64,000 bases of DNA from Longimicrobium sp. (GCF_036388275.1 NZ_DASVSF010000110.1:62001-126000), one strand, 5' to 3'. Shown: positions 1-9,670, numbered from the stretch's first letter. Numbers and translations are program-made. Notes: generated by a model from the letters alone, not told the origin.

Positions 1-1507
1 CGGTCCACTCCGCGCTGACGCGCGCCCCGCCCACGTCGGCCGCGCCGCGAAGACCCGCCAGCAGGGTGACGTCGTGGCCGCGGAACGCCGCGTTGGGCGC
101 GGGCTTGTCGTACAGCGCGTCGTTGGCCCAGCGGATCCTCCCCGCGAAGATCCCTGCCCTCGCGCCCCGCCCCAGCCAGTCCACCCCCAGCCACTGTCCC
201 GAGGCGCCGGGACCCACGGGGGACCCGATCACCTGGCCCTCGTGGGTGTAGCCCTGCGGAACGGCGGCGCTGGCGTAGTAGCTTCCCGTCGGCAGGGCGC
301 GGTAGGAGGGGCTCTTTTCCAGGTAGGTGTGCTCGGCCTGCAGGCGCACGCTCCCGCCGGGAGCCGGGCGCAGCCACTGCATCCCCACGGTGTACCCCTG
401 CGTGTGCTCGGGACGCTCCATCAGCTCGCGCACCGAGCCGGGAAGGCGGTAGCGCACCCACTCGGCGTAGGCCTCGGCCCCGTCGGCGGGGAGGACCATG
501 CGCCCGAACAGGCTCGTCATCTGCTCGAAGGGCCGCGCGGCCAGGGTGTCGCCCGCGCCGCGCCAGCGAAGGAGCACGTCGGCGCCGTTCTTCAGCACCC
601 CCGCCCCGCCGTCCGCGCCGGAGTACACGGAGCGCGCCACCCCCAGCGACACCCCGTCCACCGGCGTCAGCACCACCGCGGCCGCGCTCAGGGAGCGCCA
701 GTCGTCGCTCGCGTCGGTGTTGAACCACTCCGACTCGCGGAGCCCCCCCGCGATCCACCGCGCCTCCACCCGGCCCAGCGGCGTGCTCAACGGCCGGGCC
801 GTGCGCAGGAACAGGTGGGGAATGCCCGCGGCCTGCCCGCCCAGGAGCACGGCGTTTCGCACGCCGGGGCCCCACCACTGGTTCTCCGTCGCCGCGCCGA
901 GCGCCACGGCGCCGGCGCGCACCGTCAGCGACGACTGCCCGGGATGGATCCGCCGCCGCTCACCGCCTCCCGGCCGCACCGGCAGGTCGATGGAGTGGGT
1001 GCCGCTCTGCCAGGGCGCCCGGTAGCGGGCCCGCTGCTCCGGTCCCCAGTCGTACGGGAGGATGTCGTCGAAGGCGCCGTTCTCGGTGTACGACATCTCC
1101 GGGGCCAGCACCAGCCGCACCGGGCCGGCCTGGGCCTGCACGCCGGTCATCACCAGGCCGCTGAGCCCCCTGGCGGCCCAGAGCGCGCCGTCGTTGATGG
1201 AGAACGGAATCGCTGAGTTCCAGGCGAACGTGGCCTCGGGCGCCACGATCCACACCCCGTTCCCCCGGTCGGCGGCGAGCGACGAGGGCGAGCGGACCAG
1301 GAAGCCGTCCACCGGCGCCCGCCCGCGCAGCTGCGCGTCGCGCAGCCCTTCTTCGGCCGCCCCGCCGATGGTGGTCAGCGCGCGGACGGCTCCCCCCGGG
1401 GCTAGCTCCGGCGCGGCCGCGGAGTCGCGCGGCTCCTGCGCGCCCAGCGGGATCGCGAGGGCCAGGAGAAGGGGCAGAAAGCGTGTCGATGAACGTCGCG
1501 GCGGCAT
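1..1507 (-). CDS. Capsule assembly Wzi-like outer-membrane protein (3' end missing)
   Basis: Open minus-strand frame from an ATG at 1507 that runs off the left edge without a stop, about 502 codons visible. It begins with MPPRRSSTRFLPLLLALAIP followed by LGAQ, a clear signal peptide. The body is rich in alternating aromatic and charged residues with repeated short beta-strand patterns (for example ENQWWGPGVRNAVLL, ending near strand segments such as VRLQAEHTYLE), as in the Wzi family of 18-stranded outer-membrane barrels that anchor capsule or sit among surface polysaccharide genes. It is divergent from a second Wzi-like gene at 1737. The family call is from pattern recognition; the capsule role is inferred. 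Its true 3' end lies outside the window. Confidence 0.7.
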   Translation of the reverse strand, partial: MPPRRSSTRFLPLLLALAIPLGAQEPRDSAAAPELAPGGAVRALTTIGGAAEEGLRDAQLRGRAPVDGFLVRSPSSLAADRGNGVWIVAPEATFAWNSAIPFSINDGALWAARGLSGLVMTGVQAQAGPVRLVLAPEMSYTENGAFDDILPYDWGPEQRARYRAPWQSGTHSIDLPVRPGGGERRRIHPGQSSLTVRAGAVALGAATENQWWGPGVRNAVLLGGQAAGIPHLFLRTARPLSTPLGRVEARWIAGGLRESEWFNTDASDDWRSLSAAAVVLTPVDGVSLGVARSVYSGADGGAGVLKNGADVLLRWRGAGDTLAARPFEQMTSLFGRMVLPADGAEAYAEWVRYRLPGSVRELMERPEHTQGYTVGMQWLRPAPGGSVRLQAEHTYLEKSPSYRALPTGSYYASAAVPQGYTHEGQVIGSPVGPGASGQWLGVDWLGRGARAGIFAGRIRWANDALYDKPAPNAAFRGHDVTLLAGLRGAADVGGARVSAEWT

Positions 1508-1736
1508 GCAGGTCCCTGCGTGGGCATGGATGGTCGTGCGTAAATGATAACGGGCGCTGGCGCTTACGTCCAACCTTCGTCGATTGCCAAGGTGGGCGCT
1601 TCTGGATATCTTCGCTCTCCGGGTGCGAACCAACAGCCGGCGGCTCCGCGCTCCCCCATCCGTCCGTACCGCCGGCCAACCGTGCCGGCCCGTGAGCTCC
1701 GGCCGTCCCGGAAACCCATCCACCGCAGGCTGTTCG

Positions 1737-3380
1737 ATGGCTGTTTCGGCGAAGGCCGCTTCCCTGACCGTTCCCGTGCTGAAGGCCGTCCGGCTGACGG
1801 CGCTGGCCGCCGTCGTGCTCGCCGCGCCGCTGGCCGGTCAGTCCGCCGACGTGCGCCTGGAGGCGACCGCCGGGAGCGAGGCCGAGCAGTACCTGCGCGT
1901 GCTGCAGGTGTCGGGGCGGGCGCCGCTGTACCCCTGGTCGCTGCGCGCGTTTTCGCCCGCCGAGCTCGACCGGCTGGTGGGGCGCGAAGCCGCGCACCCG
2001 TGGGCCGCGCGAACCGGGCGCGATTCGGCGGCGCGCGGAGCCGGGCTGCGGGTGATCCGGCCGGGGGTGGGGCTGGTGTTCAACGCCACGGCGCCGGACG
2101 GCGGCAACGACGGCCCGGTGTGGGCCGGACGCGGGGTCACGGCCATGGCCAGCGCGGGCGTGTCGCTGCGGGCCGGGCCGCTTTCGCTGCGGGTGGAGCC
2201 GCAGGCCTTCTGGGCGCAGAACCAGGCGTTCGCGCTCATGGACAACGGCCGCGAGGGAAGGCTGCGCTTCGCCGACCCCCAGGTGCCTGGCGGCATCGAC
2301 GCCCCCCAGCGATTCGGCGACAGGCCCTACGCGCGGCTGGACCCGGGGCAGAGCACCCTCAGGCTCGACGTGCTGGGGCTGGCGGCCGGCTTGTCGACCG
2401 CCAACCAGCAGTGGGGGCCGGGCGACGAGTACCCGCTGGTGCTGGGAACGAACGCCGGCGGGTTCCTCCACGCCTTCGCGGGCACCGCCACGCCGTGGAA
2501 CCTGGGGATCGGCCGGGTGCACGGGCGGGTGATCTGGGGCGCCGCCGAGCAGTCGGCGTACTCGTCGGCCGAGGGCCAGGGGCGCAGGCTGGTAACGGGG
2601 CTGGTGGGTGTCTTCGTCCCCTTCGGGCTCGACGGGCTGGAAGTGGGCGGATCGCGCTTCTTCCACACCACCTGGCCCGCCGGGGGGCTTTCCGCCGATC
2701 ACCTGCTGCAGCCGTTCCAGGGCTTTCTCAAGGCGGGGCTCGACTCTACGGGGGTGGGCTCGGACAAGCGGTCGTCGCCCGACAACCAGGTGGCCTCCGT
2801 GTTCGCGCGCTGGGTGCTGCCGGGAAGCGGCGCGGAGTTCTGGGGCGAGTACCTGCGCAACGACCACAACTGGGACGCGCTGGACTTCGTGCTGGAGCCC
2901 GACCACTCGTCGGGGTACGCGCTGGGCGGCCGCAAGGTGTGGGAGCGCGGAGGGCGGCTGGTGTCGCTGCGGGCCGAGTGGCTCGACACGCAGCCCTCGC
3001 ACCTGCTGCTCACCGGCCGCGGGCAGGGCGTGATGTACAGCCACAGCCGGTCGCGGCAGGGCCACACCCACCGCGGCCAGATCCTGGGCTCGCCCGCCGC
3101 CTTCGGGGGTGGGGGCGGCACGCTGGCGCTGGACGTCTTTCACGACGCCGGGCGCTGGAGCGTGGACCTGGCCCGCACCCGCGTGCGCGGCCCGGTGACT
3201 CGCACCCCGTCGCCCGACGAAAAGGTGGACGTCGTCCACTCGCTCGGGGGCGAGGCGCTCCTGTTCCGCCCCGGGTTCGACCTGCTGCTGCGGGTGCGGG
3301 CCGGCTACGAGATGAACCGCCACTACGCCGGCGACGCGGTGAACGTGTCCGCCGCCGTGGGCGGGCGCATCGGCTTCTGA
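1737..3380 (+). CDS. Capsule assembly Wzi-like outer-membrane protein
   Basis: 547 codons from the ATG at 1737, chosen because it places a signal peptide (LTALAAVVLAAPLAGQSA) near the N-terminus; the open frame extends further upstream but that part has no protein-like character. After the signal comes a conserved-looking stretch (YLRVLQVSG, LYPWSLRAFSP) typical of the Wzi family N-terminus, then a long region of amphipathic strands with motifs such as STANQQWGPGDEYPLVLG. The C-terminus ends in GGRIGF with a terminal Phe, the usual signature of an outer-membrane barrel recognised by the Bam complex. A paralogue of the divergent gene at 1-1507. Likely involved in surface polysaccharide; substrate unknown. 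Confidence 0.75.
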   Translation: MAVSAKAASLTVPVLKAVRLTALAAVVLAAPLAGQSADVRLEATAGSEAEQYLRVLQVSGRAPLYPWSLRAFSPAELDRLVGREAAHPWAARTGRDSAARGAGLRVIRPGVGLVFNATAPDGGNDGPVWAGRGVTAMASAGVSLRAGPLSLRVEPQAFWAQNQAFALMDNGREGRLRFADPQVPGGIDAPQRFGDRPYARLDPGQSTLRLDVLGLAAGLSTANQQWGPGDEYPLVLGTNAGGFLHAFAGTATPWNLGIGRVHGRVIWGAAEQSAYSSAEGQGRRLVTGLVGVFVPFGLDGLEVGGSRFFHTTWPAGGLSADHLLQPFQGFLKAGLDSTGVGSDKRSSPDNQVASVFARWVLPGSGAEFWGEYLRNDHNWDALDFVLEPDHSSGYALGGRKVWERGGRLVSLRAEWLDTQPSHLLLTGRGQGVMYSHSRSRQGHTHRGQILGSPAAFGGGGGTLALDVFHDAGRWSVDLARTRVRGPVTRTPSPDEKVDVVHSLGGEALLFRPGFDLLLRVRAGYEMNRHYAGDAVNVSAAVGGRIGF

Positions 3381-3468
3381 AGTACCCCGGGCGTCCTTCG
3401 TGGACGCCCCCCGCTCCGCCGGCAGTCCGCCGGGCCGGGGCCCGTTCAGTTTCCTGGTGTACGATTCC

Positions 3469-4323
3469 ATGCCGCAGGCCTCATCCATCCTCCCCGCCGG
3501 CGCCTATCGGGCCGAGCTTCGCGCCGCCGTACGAGCCGCGCGCGCCGGCGCCCGCGCCGCCATGCCCTTCTACGGCGAGCAGGCCAGCCGCGCCAAGGAC
3601 GACGGCTCGCCCGTCACCGCCGCCGACGAGGCCGCCCACCGCGCCATTGCGCGGGTGCTGGCGCGCGAGTTTCCCGACGACGCCGTGCTTTCGGAGGAGG
3701 CGCGCGACCCGGCCGGCCGGATGGACGCGCGGCGGGTGTGGATCGTGGACCCGCTGGACGGCACGCGCGAGTTCCTGGCCCGCAACGGCGAGTTCGCCGT
3801 GATGGTGGGGCTGGCCGTGGACGGGCGCGCCGTGGCGGGGGCGGTGGTGCTTCCCGCCACGGGGGTGCTGTACGCCGCCGCGGAGGGGCAGGGCGCCTGG
3901 GTGGCGCACGAGGGCCGGCGCAGGCGGCTGCGGGCCCGTCCCGCGCCGGCGGGGGCGCCGCGGCTGGTGGGCTCGCGCTCGCACCCGGACCCCCTGCTGG
4001 TGACCATGCAGGAGGCGCTGGGCATCACCGACGTGCGCCCGGCGGGCTCGGTGGGGATCAAGTGCGCGCTCGTGGCCGAGGGCGAGCGCGACCTGTACGT
4101 GCACCCGGTGCCGTACCTGAAGGAGTGGGACACCTGCGCACCCGAGGTGGTGCTGCGCGAAGCCGGCGGCACCGTCACCGACTGCCGGGGCGAGCCGCTG
4201 GCCTACAACAAGGCCGATCCGCGCCAGCCCCACGGCATTCTCGCGGCCGCGCCCGGCGTGGCCGAGCGCGCGGGGCCCGTGCTGATGCGGGTGTACGCCG
4301 CGGCGGCGGGAGGGGGGGAGTGA
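3469..4323 (+). CDS. cysQ: 3'(2'),5'-bisphosphate nucleotidase, CysQ family
   Basis: 284 residues from ATG 3469 (MPQASS); an upstream in-frame start at 3400 is less likely because the extra residues look unstructured. Inositol-monophosphatase fold: metal-binding LSEEARDP near residue 75, WIVDPLDGTREF at about 91-102 (motif A), and KEWDTCAPEVVLREAGG near 215 (motif B). CysQ hydrolyses 3'-phosphoadenosine 5'-phosphate to AMP, clearing the by-product of sulfate activation. The gene overlaps the next one by 4 bases (GTGA), and the neighbours, an SLC13 permease and an APS-kinase-like gene, support a role in sulfur metabolism rather than inositol metabolism. Confidence 0.88.
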   Translation: MPQASSILPAGAYRAELRAAVRAARAGARAAMPFYGEQASRAKDDGSPVTAADEAAHRAIARVLAREFPDDAVLSEEARDPAGRMDARRVWIVDPLDGTREFLARNGEFAVMVGLAVDGRAVAGAVVLPATGVLYAAAEGQGAWVAHEGRRRRLRARPAPAGAPRLVGSRSHPDPLLVTMQEALGITDVRPAGSVGIKCALVAEGERDLYVHPVPYLKEWDTCAPEVVLREAGGTVTDCRGEPLAYNKADPRQPHGILAAAPGVAERAGPVLMRVYAAAAGGGE

Positions 4324-5834
4324 GCGAGGCGGCGGGGCGGGAATCCACCCTCCTGGAGGACCCGCCCGGCGAGTTCCTGTGGCCGGCCGACCGCCCCGGC
4401 GACCACCTTCCGCCCCCTCCGGCCCCCCCCGCGCCCCGGCGCCGGCTCAGCCGCGGCGCGGCGCTGCAGTGGGGCGCGTCCGCGCTGGGGCTGGCGGCGG
4501 CCATCGCGGTGTTCCTGGCGCCCACCCCCGCCGGGCTCACGCCGGCCGGGCAGGCTGCCTGCGCCGTCTTCCTGGTGTGCACCACGCTGTGGATCACCGA
4601 CCTGGTGCCGATCGGGGTCACCGGGCTGCTGGCGGTGTCGCTGCTGACGCTCACCGGGGCCATGGAGGCCGGCGACATCTACGCGTCGTTCGGCAACTCG
4701 GCGGTGTTCTTCATCATCGGCGTCTTCATGCTGGCCGCGGCCACCATCCACTCGGGGCTCAGCAAGCGGCTGGCGCTCTTCTTTCTGCGCAGGTTCGAGC
4801 AGGGCCCGCACGCGCTGGCCGCCGGCATCATGCTCACCGCCGTGTTCATGACGGTGTGGATGCCCGCGCAGGCCACGGCGGCCATGCTCTTTCCCATCAC
4901 GGTCGAGATCAGCGCGGCCATGGGGCTGCGGCCGAAGCACAGCCCATATGGCAAGGTGCTGTTCCTGTCGCTGGCGTGGGGCGCCATGGTGGGCTCCAAC
5001 GCCTCGTTCCTGGGCAGCACCCGGGCGCCGCTGGCGCTGGGGATACTGCAGAGCACCTACGGGCAGTCCATCACCTTCGGCCAGTGGGTGGCGGCCTCGC
5101 TTCCCCTGGTGCTGGTGGGCGCGGCCGTGGGGCTGCTGGTGCTGCGCCTGTGGTTTCCGCGGGAGGAGGTGGACCTGCAGGCCGCGCGCGACACCATCCA
5201 CCGCTCCGTTCGCGAGCTGGGGCGCATGGGCGGCCGCCAGGCGGTCGTCGCCGGGATCGTGGGCGCCACGGTGTGCGCGTGGGTGGTGCTGGGCGGCAAG
5301 GTAGACCTGGCCGCCATCGCCCTGCTGGCCGCGGCGCTCCTGTTCCTGGTCCGCTCGCTGGAGTGGCAGGACCTGGACGGCTACGTGCACTGGGGGATCG
5401 TGCTCATGTACGGCGGCGCCATCGCGCTGGGCCAGGCGGTGGAAAGCACCGGCGCGGCCCGGTGGCTGGTCTCGGGAATGGTGGGCACGCGCGAGGTTTC
5501 GCCGGCCGTGGCCATCGTGGTGCTGGCGCTGCTCACCGTGCTGCTCACCGAGTTCATGAGCAACGCGGCCGCGGTGGCCGTCATGCTTCCGCTGGCGTTC
5601 AGCATGTCGGACCAGCTTCCCATCAGCCCCGTGGCCATCGTGCTCACCTGCTCCATGGCGGCCGGGCTGGACTTCACCTTTCCCTTCAGCTCGGCGCCCA
5701 ACACCATCGCCTATTCCAGCGGCTACCTGCGGATGCGCGACATGCTGGGCGCGGGGCTCGTGATGACGCTGCTGCAGGTGGGGCTGCTCCTGCTGGCCGC
5801 GTGGCTGTACTGGCCGATGATCGGGGTGCTGTGA
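4320..5834 (+). CDS. SLC13/DASS family anion permease, probable sulfate transporter
   Basis: 504 residues from a GTG at 4320 that overlaps the cysQ stop (GTGA). A proline-rich cytoplasmic N-terminus of about 45 residues is followed by at least ten hydrophobic segments. The two internal repeats each carry a conserved loop, VGSNASFLGSTRAPLAL near residue 224 and EFMSNAAAVAVMLPLA near 410, corresponding to the SNT-type substrate and sodium sites of the DASS family. Members import dicarboxylates or sulfate. Being sandwiched between cysQ and a cysC-like gene makes sulfate the likeliest substrate; that is inference. The TGA overlaps the next start, so the three genes form one translationally coupled operon. 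Confidence 0.85.
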   Translation: MSEAAGRESTLLEDPPGEFLWPADRPGDHLPPPPAPPAPRRRLSRGAALQWGASALGLAAAIAVFLAPTPAGLTPAGQAACAVFLVCTTLWITDLVPIGVTGLLAVSLLTLTGAMEAGDIYASFGNSAVFFIIGVFMLAAATIHSGLSKRLALFFLRRFEQGPHALAAGIMLTAVFMTVWMPAQATAAMLFPITVEISAAMGLRPKHSPYGKVLFLSLAWGAMVGSNASFLGSTRAPLALGILQSTYGQSITFGQWVAASLPLVLVGAAVGLLVLRLWFPREEVDLQAARDTIHRSVRELGRMGGRQAVVAGIVGATVCAWVVLGGKVDLAAIALLAAALLFLVRSLEWQDLDGYVHWGIVLMYGGAIALGQAVESTGAARWLVSGMVGTREVSPAVAIVVLALLTVLLTEFMSNAAAVAVMLPLAFSMSDQLPISPVAIVLTCSMAAGLDFTFPFSSAPNTIAYSSGYLRMRDMLGAGLVMTLLQVGLLLLAAWLYWPMIGVL

Positions 5835-6451
5835 CCGGGTTCGCGGCGGGCGCGCAGGGCGCGCAGGGGTTCACGGTGTGGCTCACCGGGCTGAGGGGGG
5901 CGGGGAAGGGCTCCATCGCCCAGGCGGTGGCGGCGGAGCTGGCGCGGCGGGGGATGCCCACCGAGCTGCTGGCCGGCGGCGAGTTCCGGCAGAACATCTC
6001 GCGCGGGCTGGGCTTTTCGCGCGATGACCGGATCGCCAACGTCCGGCGCATCGGCTACGTCGCCAAGCTGCTCACCCGCAACGGCGTGGCCGTGGTCACC
6101 ACCGCCATCTCGCCGAACCGGGCGGCGCGCGACGAGTGCCGCCGGATGATCGGCCGCTTCGTGGAGGTGTGGGTGCAGTGCCCCCTGGAGGTGTGCGAAG
6201 CGCGCGACACCGAGGGGCTGTACCGCCAGGCGCGCCTGGGGCTGATCGAGGACTTTACGGGGATCGCCGACGACTACGAGCCGCCCGAAGACCCGGAGCT
6301 GGTGGTGCACTCCGACCGCGAAACCGCGGCACAGGCCGCCGCCCGCATCGTCCGCCGGCTCGAGGAGCTGGGGTACGTGCCCGCCGAGCGGGGGGGCGAC
6401 CCCGACGAGGCGATGGTCAAGGCGCAGCTCAAGGCGCTCCAGAACCGGTAG
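5831..6451 (+). CDS. cysC: Adenylylsulfate (APS) kinase-like protein with atypical P-loop
   Basis: 206 residues from GTG 5831, overlapping the permease stop. Overall clear APS kinase: GLGFSRDDRIANVRRIG, then AISPNRAARDECRRM, LEVCEARDTEGLYRQAR and DFTGIADDYEPPEDPEL all align with the family core. APS kinase phosphorylates adenylylsulfate to PAPS. Odd points: the Walker A reads GLRGAGKGS, so the Ser/Thr normally directly after Lys is Gly, and the usual LDGDNVR segment reads LAGGEFR, losing the acidic residue. Activity may be altered or lost. A C-terminal extension of about 25 residues follows the core. No sulfate adenylyltransferase is visible in the window. Confidence 0.8.
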   Translation: MTGFAAGAQGAQGFTVWLTGLRGAGKGSIAQAVAAELARRGMPTELLAGGEFRQNISRGLGFSRDDRIANVRRIGYVAKLLTRNGVAVVTTAISPNRAARDECRRMIGRFVEVWVQCPLEVCEARDTEGLYRQARLGLIEDFTGIADDYEPPEDPELVVHSDRETAAQAAARIVRRLEELGYVPAERGGDPDEAMVKAQLKALQNR

Positions 6452-6588
6452 GCGCCCCCCGCTGCGGCCGTCGTCGCGGCCCGGGGGAGCGCGCCGGCCG
6501 GCGGGTGGCCGTCGTTGCGCACGCCTTCGAACGGGCACATCTTCCCGCCCTGCGCTCGGCCTCCCATCCCCCGGCCGGTCCCCCTCCG

Positions 6589-7134
6589 ATGGCTGACCCA
6601 CCCCTCGCCCCCAGCTCGCCCGAAAGCCCCGACGGGCTCGACGGGCTGTTCCCGCTGGTATACGACGAGCTGCGGCGCATGGCCCACAACCGCATGCGCC
6701 ACGAGCGGGGCGGGCACACGCTCAGCACCACCGGGCTGGTGCACGAGGCCTACCTGAAGCTGGCGGGGCAGACCCGCGCCGAGTGGCGCGACCGGGGACA
6801 CTTCCTCGCGGTGGCCGCGCAGGCCATGCGCCGGGTGCTGGTGGACCACGCGCGACGGCACGGCGCAGCCCGGCGCGGCGGCGGCGCCCAGCGCGTGAGC
6901 CTGGACGAGGCGGAGCTGGCGGTGGACGAGCAGGCAGACGCGCTGGTGGCGCTGGACGTGGCGCTCACCCGTCTGGCGGCGCTGGACGAGCGGATGTGCC
7001 GGGTGGTGGAGTGCCGGTTCTTCGCCGGCCTCACCGACGAGGAGACGGCGGCGGTGCTGGGGGTGGCGCCGCGCACCGTCTGGCGCGACTGGGTGAAGGC
7101 CAGGGGCTGGCTGCACCGCGAGCTGTATGGCTGA
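6589..7134 (+). CDS. ECF-type RNA polymerase sigma factor (TIGR02999-like)
   Basis: 181 residues from ATG 6589; the frame stays open far upstream but homology-like sequence starts here. Region 2 is recognisable in PLVYDELRRMAHNRMRHERG and STTGLVHEAYLKL, region 4 in RMCRVVECRFFAGLTDEETA followed by the helix-turn-helix LGVAPRTVWRDWVKARGWL. The pattern matches the sigma subfamily TIGR02999 of Acidobacteria, Planctomycetes and Gemmatimonadota. There is no zinc-finger anti-sigma gene; instead the gene overlaps a membrane Ser/Thr kinase by 8 bases, which suggests the kinase controls it. The regulon is unknown. Confidence 0.88.
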   Translation: MADPPLAPSSPESPDGLDGLFPLVYDELRRMAHNRMRHERGGHTLSTTGLVHEAYLKLAGQTRAEWRDRGHFLAVAAQAMRRVLVDHARRHGAARRGGGAQRVSLDEAELAVDEQADALVALDVALTRLAALDERMCRVVECRFFAGLTDEETAAVLGVAPRTVWRDWVKARGWLHRELYG

Positions 7135-9640
7135 CGCGCGGCCGGGCCTGCGCGGCATTTCGCCGGAGCGCTGGCGGCGGATCAACGCCACGCTGGACGA
7201 GGCGCTGGACCTCGCTCCGGAGCTGCGTCCGGGCTTTCTGACGGAGGCGTGCGGGGACGACGACGCGTTGCGGACGGAGGTGGAGCAGCTGCTGCGCTCG
7301 TGCGAAAGCACCGGCGGACTGCTCGACGCGCCGGCGCCGGGGCTGGCCGCGGCGCTCGCCGGCGGCGGCGAGCCCGGCCTGCCGGAGGGGACGTTGGTGG
7401 GACCGTACCGCATCGTTCGCGAGCTGGCCAGCGGCGGCATGGGCACGGTATACCTGGCGGAGCGGGACGACCCGCGGCTGCGGCAGCGCGTGGCGCTCAA
7501 GATGGTGCGCCAGGGGCTGCACGCCGACTACCTGGTCCGCCGCTTCCTCGAAGAGCGGCAGATCCTCGCCTCGCTGGAGCACCCCGGCATCGCCCGGCTG
7601 ATGGACGGCGCGGTGACGCCGGCGGGCTCGCCGTGGTTCGCGATGGAGTACGTGGAGGGCGTTCCGCTGGATGACTACTGCGACCGGCATCGCCTGGGCG
7701 TGGACGAGCGGCTGGGGCTGTTCGCGCAGGTGTGCGACGCCGTGCAGTACGCGCACCGCAACCTGGTGGCGCACCGCGACCTGAAGCCCTCCAACATCCT
7801 CGTCACCGACTCCGGCCAGCCCAAGCTCCTGGACTTCGGCATCGCGCGGCTGGTGGCGGGCGGGGCGCCGACTGCGGACGACCGGACCGGCGCTGGCCCG
7901 CGGCTGCTCACCCCCGAGTACGCCAGCCCCGAGCAGCTGCGCGGCGAGCCCGTGTCTACCGCCACGGACGTCTATTCGCTCGGCGTCATTCTCTACCAGC
8001 TTCTCACCGGCCAGCGCCCCTACCGTCCTCGTGGCGAGTCGCGCTGGGAGCTGCCGGGGGCGCTGCTCGGCCCGCCGGAACGCCCGTCCGCCCTTGCCGC
8101 GGCCGGGGACGACGCCGGAGATGCAGCGGCCGCGCGGGGGACCACGCCGGCGCGGCTGGCGCGGCGCCTGGCGGGGGACCTGGATGCCATCGTCCTCAAG
8201 GCCATGCGGCCCGAATCGGGGCAGCGCTACGCCACGGCGGAGCAGCTCGCGGCGGACCTGCGGCGCCACGCGGCCGGGCTGCCCGTCGGAGCGCGGGCGG
8301 ACACGCGCTGGTACCGCGTGCGGAAGTTCGTCAGCCGCCACCGTGCGGCCGTCGCCGCCGCCGCCGCCGCCCTGGTCCTGCTGATGGGCTTCGCGGTGGT
8401 GACGCGGGTGCAGGCCATGCGCATCGCGGCGGAGCGCGATCGGGCACAGCAGGTGGAGTCGTTCCTGCTGGGGCTGTTCGACCGGTCCGACCTGTACCAG
8501 GGAAGCACCCAGGCCGTCACCGTGCGTGACCTGCTGGACCGCGGCGCCGCCGAGATCGCGGACGTCCGCCAGCCCGAGGTGCGGTGGCGGCTGCAGCTTG
8601 CGCTGGGCCACGCCTACTACGGCCAGGGCGACTACGGCCGCGCCGTGGCGCTCCTGGATTCGTCGTACACGGCGCTACGGAAGATGCGCGGCGAGCGCCA
8701 CCCGGAGGCCATCGCCATCGCCAACCAGCTCGCGAACGTGCTGCGCGTCGCCGGCCGGTACGACCGGGCGCAGGCGCTGTATCGGGTGATATTGGACGCG
8801 CGCCGGCGGGAGCTGGGCGGCGGAAGCGTGGAGGTGGCGCGCTCGCTGAACGGGCTTGCGATGGTGCTGCGGATGCAGGGCCGCTACGCCGAAGCCGAGG
8901 GGCTGCTGCGCGAGGCGCTGTCCATCGATCGAACTCATGCCCGCGCCGCGCCCCCGGGGCTGCCGCAGACGCTGAACAACCTGGGCCACGTGATGCGCGA
9001 GAGCGGCCGGCTGACCGAAGCCGAGGCGCTGCACCGCGAGTCGCTGGCAGTCCGCCGCGCCGTGTGGGGGCCCGCGCACTTCGAGGTGACCGTCAGCCTG
9101 GCGAACCTGGCGGGCGTGCTGCGCGACCGCGGCGACCACGCCGGGGCCGACACGCTGTACCGCCAGGTGCTGGCGCTGCGCGTCCGCCTGGCGGGCGAGG
9201 AGCACCCGGACCTGGCGATGGACCGCGCCGGCTACGCGCAGCTCCTTCACCTTCGTGGCGACCTCGCGGGCGGCGAGGTGCTGTACCGCCGGGCGCTCGC
9301 CGTCCAGCGCCGGGTGCTGCCGCCCGGCCACGCGCTGACGGCTACCACCCTCACCGGGCTGGGCGCCCTCCTCGTGGATCGAAGCCGTCCGGCGGAGGCT
9401 CTCCCCCTGCTGGAGGAAGCGCTCGCGGCGCGGCGGGCCGCGCTGCCGCCCGGCCACTGGTACGTCGCGGAAACGGAGAGCGCGCTCGGCGCCTGCCTCT
9501 CCGCCCTCGGCCGCCGGGCCGAGGGCGAGCCGCTGCTGGTGCGGAGCGCGGTGGTCCTCGCATCCGCGCTCGGAGGCGAAAGCACGCTGGCCCGCGCCGC
9601 CCGGCAGCGGATCGACGATCATCGGCGGCGGACAGGCTGA
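7127..9640 (+). CDS. Membrane serine/threonine protein kinase with C-terminal TPR array
   Basis: 837 residues; starts inside the sigma gene (8-base overlap). About 85 N-terminal residues precede the kinase domain (about 92-390): glycine loop ELASGGMGTVYLAER, VALKMV lysine, catalytic loop HRDLKPSNILV, DFGIAR, and the APE-like YASPEQL. One transmembrane helix at about 407-425 (AAVAAAAAALVLLMGFAVV) separates it from roughly ten tetratricopeptide repeats of the Kinesin-light-chain type (AEALHRESLAVRRAVWG, ADTLYRQVLALR). Hanks-type kinase of the PknB class, expected to be inner-membrane with a periplasmic TPR sensor. Co-transcription with the ECF sigma factor points to phosphorylation-based control of transcription. 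Confidence 0.9.
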   Translation: MADARPGLRGISPERWRRINATLDEALDLAPELRPGFLTEACGDDDALRTEVEQLLRSCESTGGLLDAPAPGLAAALAGGGEPGLPEGTLVGPYRIVRELASGGMGTVYLAERDDPRLRQRVALKMVRQGLHADYLVRRFLEERQILASLEHPGIARLMDGAVTPAGSPWFAMEYVEGVPLDDYCDRHRLGVDERLGLFAQVCDAVQYAHRNLVAHRDLKPSNILVTDSGQPKLLDFGIARLVAGGAPTADDRTGAGPRLLTPEYASPEQLRGEPVSTATDVYSLGVILYQLLTGQRPYRPRGESRWELPGALLGPPERPSALAAAGDDAGDAAAARGTTPARLARRLAGDLDAIVLKAMRPESGQRYATAEQLAADLRRHAAGLPVGARADTRWYRVRKFVSRHRAAVAAAAAALVLLMGFAVVTRVQAMRIAAERDRAQQVESFLLGLFDRSDLYQGSTQAVTVRDLLDRGAAEIADVRQPEVRWRLQLALGHAYYGQGDYGRAVALLDSSYTALRKMRGERHPEAIAIANQLANVLRVAGRYDRAQALYRVILDARRRELGGGSVEVARSLNGLAMVLRMQGRYAEAEGLLREALSIDRTHARAAPPGLPQTLNNLGHVMRESGRLTEAEALHRESLAVRRAVWGPAHFEVTVSLANLAGVLRDRGDHAGADTLYRQVLALRVRLAGEEHPDLAMDRAGYAQLLHLRGDLAGGEVLYRRALAVQRRVLPPGHALTATTLTGLGALLVDRSRPAEALPLLEEALAARRAALPPGHWYVAETESALGACLSALGRRAEGEPLLVRSAVVLASALGGESTLARAARQRIDDHRRRTG

Positions 9641-9670
9641 CCGGCCGCCCGGCTTCAATGCATCCTTGCA

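Noticed and set aside
960..3488. Minus-strand open frame of 842 codons
   Set aside because: Lies antisense to the second Wzi-like gene and is low complexity (Arg, Pro, His, Gln). The true minus gene here is the Wzi-like one in 1-1507 in a different frame.
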